A stretch of DNA of 14,865 nucleotides, taken from NCBI GenBank assembly GCA_026770585.1, contig MU646555.1, positions 268,578 to 283,442 on the forward strand. Reading direction: 5' to 3'. The position numbers were made by a program, and so were the translations under genes. The notes under the pieces were generated by a model. The model worked only from the letters and a program-made list of their open reading frames with translations, had not been told where the DNA came from and did no database searches. Numbering within the stretch: position 1 is the first letter of the stretch; each line of letters opens with the position of its first letter. Shown one piece after another: positions 13,701-14,865 of this stretch. The stretch is from Baffinella frigidus (taxonomy: Eukaryota > Cryptophyceae > Cryptomonadales > Baffinellaceae).

Positions 13701-13862
13701 ATGCTGCGAAAGGCATGGCTACATACCCAGATGCATCACGCTGCGCGTGTATGTGGTGGGGTACATAACATGGATTACTACGGGGTTTACGCACGTTTAT
13801 CGAACCTGGCGACACAATCGCTGAGTGCTACAGCCTATTGGGCAAACGTGCCGTACGCATGA
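13701..13862 (+). CDS. small protein, 53 aa, unknown
   Basis: An ATG-started frame of 53 codons fills the gap between the 505-aa and 248-aa genes and starts 24 nt after the preceding stop. The composition is protein-like (Ala, Tyr, His, Leu; two Cys or fewer) without low complexity. The tail after about residue 30 is Tyr/Ala/Asn-rich. It shows no signal peptide or membrane helix. Its stop lies just before the TATA box of the next gene, consistent with a compact gene order. No family is recognised; chance cannot be excluded. Confidence 0.45.
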   Translation: MLRKAWLHTQMHHAARVCGGVHNMDYYGVYARLSNLATQSLSATAYWANVPYA

Positions 13863-13872
13863 CAACCGAAGG

Positions 13873-13880
13873 CATATAAA
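13873..13880 (+). promoter_or_regulatory. TATA box of the NlpC/P60-like gene
   Basis: CATATAAA on the plus strand, about 65 nt upstream of the ATG at 13945. Confidence 0.5.
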
Positions 13881-13944
13881 CCATAAATGTAAAGTGTAAA
13901 GGTCGGACTTATTAAAGCAAAAACGTGTTTCTAGTAAGAATTCA

Positions 13945-14691
13945 ATGAACCCATCCCCCGATTCTGGTTCGTATGCACAAACAAAACCCCCACAACCCCC
14001 CAAACAGAACCCAGCCCTGAACATCGACTCGAAGAAGATACCGGGACATGGCATCATTCAAACAAACCAAAACCCTGTCATCGTCGTATACTGCAGACCC
14101 ATTGCGTTCTCAGACCGTGCATTGCAACTATTCGGTGCGGGGGAGTTCACGCATTGTGAAATGTACCTCCCACGGGATATGGCAACCTTCGCCATATTTG
14201 TCGGTGGTAGCATGGAATGTAGCGCGGTGCTCCCCCGTATGTATTCCGCGCGCCCAGACCTGTTCGCGTGGCACATGTTTGTGCTTAACAACGTCGAGTA
14301 CGAACGCTTGCGTGTGTGGAACACTCAACAGGTCTACCAACGGTGTCGGTATAACCTCAGAGATCTGGCGTGGAAGATCTTACCGACCGCTGTCCAGACG
14401 GGATATGTGAAAGATCTCAGCACCGAACTGGCACATTCCCCGAAGACCATGTTTTGCAGCCAAGCGGTTATATTGGCACTACGTGAGGCATGTAGTGGTG
14501 TGGGTGGAAGTCCTCACATAGAAGCGTTTACCAACTCAATTAATAGTAGAATCACCACCCCTACGGAGCTTGCGAACAAAACCATAAAGGATCTGGGCAT
14601 GGAGATAAGTTCCGAACCAGTTCCATTGACGTACAAACAGGCTCAGGTTTGCATACGGCAACGGATGTTGCTCGGTGCAGGCGTTGCGTGA
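13945..14691 (+). CDS. permuted NlpC/P60 (papain-fold) protein
   Basis: A 248-aa protein. Residues 1-33 are Pro/Gln/Asn-rich and disordered. Residues 44-215 show the order typical of the circularly permuted NlpC/P60 superfamily (YiiX/LRAT-like; also poxvirus G6-type): a beta strand VIVVYC, then H70-C-E72 in FTHCEMYL, a hydrophobic strand (82-87), Y136 before a helix (YNLRDLAW), the nucleophile-like C171 in MFCSQAV at the start of a helix, and a late T-T-P-T-E-L (204-209) matching the usual SPxDL-type segment. His before Cys is the permuted order. Family members act as thiol peptidases, amidases or acyltransferases on peptides or lipids; the substrate here is unknown. The residues expected for catalysis (H70, E72, C171) are present, so it may be active. 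It could be a virion protein acting on membranes at entry or assembly; that is inference. Confidence 0.7.
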   Translation: MNPSPDSGSYAQTKPPQPPKQNPALNIDSKKIPGHGIIQTNQNPVIVVYCRPIAFSDRALQLFGAGEFTHCEMYLPRDMATFAIFVGGSMECSAVLPRMYSARPDLFAWHMFVLNNVEYERLRVWNTQQVYQRCRYNLRDLAWKILPTAVQTGYVKDLSTELAHSPKTMFCSQAVILALREACSGVGGSPHIEAFTNSINSRITTPTELANKTIKDLGMEISSEPVPLTYKQAQVCIRQRMLLGAGVA

Positions 14692-14771
14692 GAAACGCTA
14701 GACACGAATCAATTGTGAGGGGTTAATATATGTGCGGGATAAAATTCAAATCGTATGTTTGGTCCAAGTTC

Positions 14772-14784
14772 AAACAGTCTGTTT
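14772..14784. repeat. palindromic 13-bp motif near right end
   Basis: AAACAGTCTGTTT, identical to the core of the last 18-bp repeat at 4958-4970. It lies in the gene-free terminal 174 bases, 37 nt before the inverted-repeat arm. Those bases contain no ORF; upstream of the motif are only an A/T-rich TTAATATATG and GGATAAAA, which might serve as a 3'-end signal. Confidence 0.85.
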
Positions 14785-14821
14785 GGAAACACCGACATGT
14801 AATCGAAAACCCGGTTTTCCC

Positions 14822-14865
14822 AGATATCCCCGGAGGTCGGGGAATTCCCCGATTTCGACACGATA
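14822..14865 (-). repeat. right arm of 44-bp inverted repeat
   Basis: Its reverse complement matches 158-201 with 3 mismatches. It contains a perfect 14-bp palindrome, CGGGGAATTCCCCG (14838-14851), not fully kept in the left arm. The window ends on GACACGATA, the first nine bases of the left 36-bp palindrome, so the right copy is probably cut at the equivalent palindrome. Confidence 0.9.

Noticed and set aside
1-14865. CRISPR array, tRNA, rRNA or insertion sequence
   Set aside because: Tandem repeats here have no spacer pattern of CRISPR type, no cloverleaf or rRNA-like segment was seen, and no transposase ORF is present.

Overview
The window looks like one end of, or a large accessory segment from, a eukaryotic dsDNA virus or a virus-derived linear element. 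It carries eleven intact, densely packed and apparently intronless ORFs on both strands. Several have their own TATA-like box 25-65 nt upstream, and some have AATAAA signals just after the stop. The proteins are of eukaryotic-virus type: a RING-like zinc protein, a C2H2-like zinc-finger protein, two large multi-pass membrane proteins, a nuclear-looking basic/coiled-coil/acidic protein and a permuted NlpC/P60 (papain-fold) protein. No hallmark gene (DNA polymerase, major capsid, terminase/packaging ATPase) lies in the window, so the virus family cannot be fixed. A herpes-like, pox-like or other large DNA virus would all fit. Base composition is near 50% GC.

Ends (1-245 and 14692-14865). The left end has eight copies of a 16-bp tandem repeat, then a perfect 36-bp palindrome (131-166). 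From inside that palindrome a 44-bp sequence (158-201) recurs in inverted orientation as the last 44 bases of the window (14822-14865), with 3 mismatches. The window stops exactly where the right-hand copy would enter its own palindrome, which suggests a terminal or internal inverted repeat with a hairpin-prone junction.

Left block (246-2778). A RING-like gene and a highly basic repeat protein lie on the minus strand, separated by TTTAGGG-type telomere-like sequence. Two small plus-strand helical-protein genes share a 15-bp upstream element.

Central minus-strand block (2780-11725). In order of decreasing coordinate: a basic/coiled-coil/acidic protein (160 aa), a His-rich nine-TM protein (655 aa), a ten-TM predicted glycoprotein (478 aa), a soluble 528-aa protein and a C2H2-like protein with five 39-aa repeats (584 aa). 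A nested minisatellite of about 465 bp (10757-11222) lies between the 160-aa and 655-aa genes. Four 18-bp repeats sit in the promoter region of the zinc-finger gene.

Right block (11726-14691). Three 58-bp repeats lie in the divergent promoter region. They are followed on the plus strand by a 505-aa protein of unknown function, a probable 53-aa gene and the 248-aa permuted NlpC/P60 protein.

Most interesting observations: (i) the last seven membrane segments of the 655-aa protein have the orientation, a mid-membrane lysine in the last helix and a glutamate in the third that would be expected of a heliorhodopsin-like protein; (ii) the palindrome/inverted-repeat end structure; (iii) an imperfect-palindromic 13-bp motif (AAACAGTCTGTTT) found both in the zinc-finger gene's upstream array and beside the right inverted repeat.
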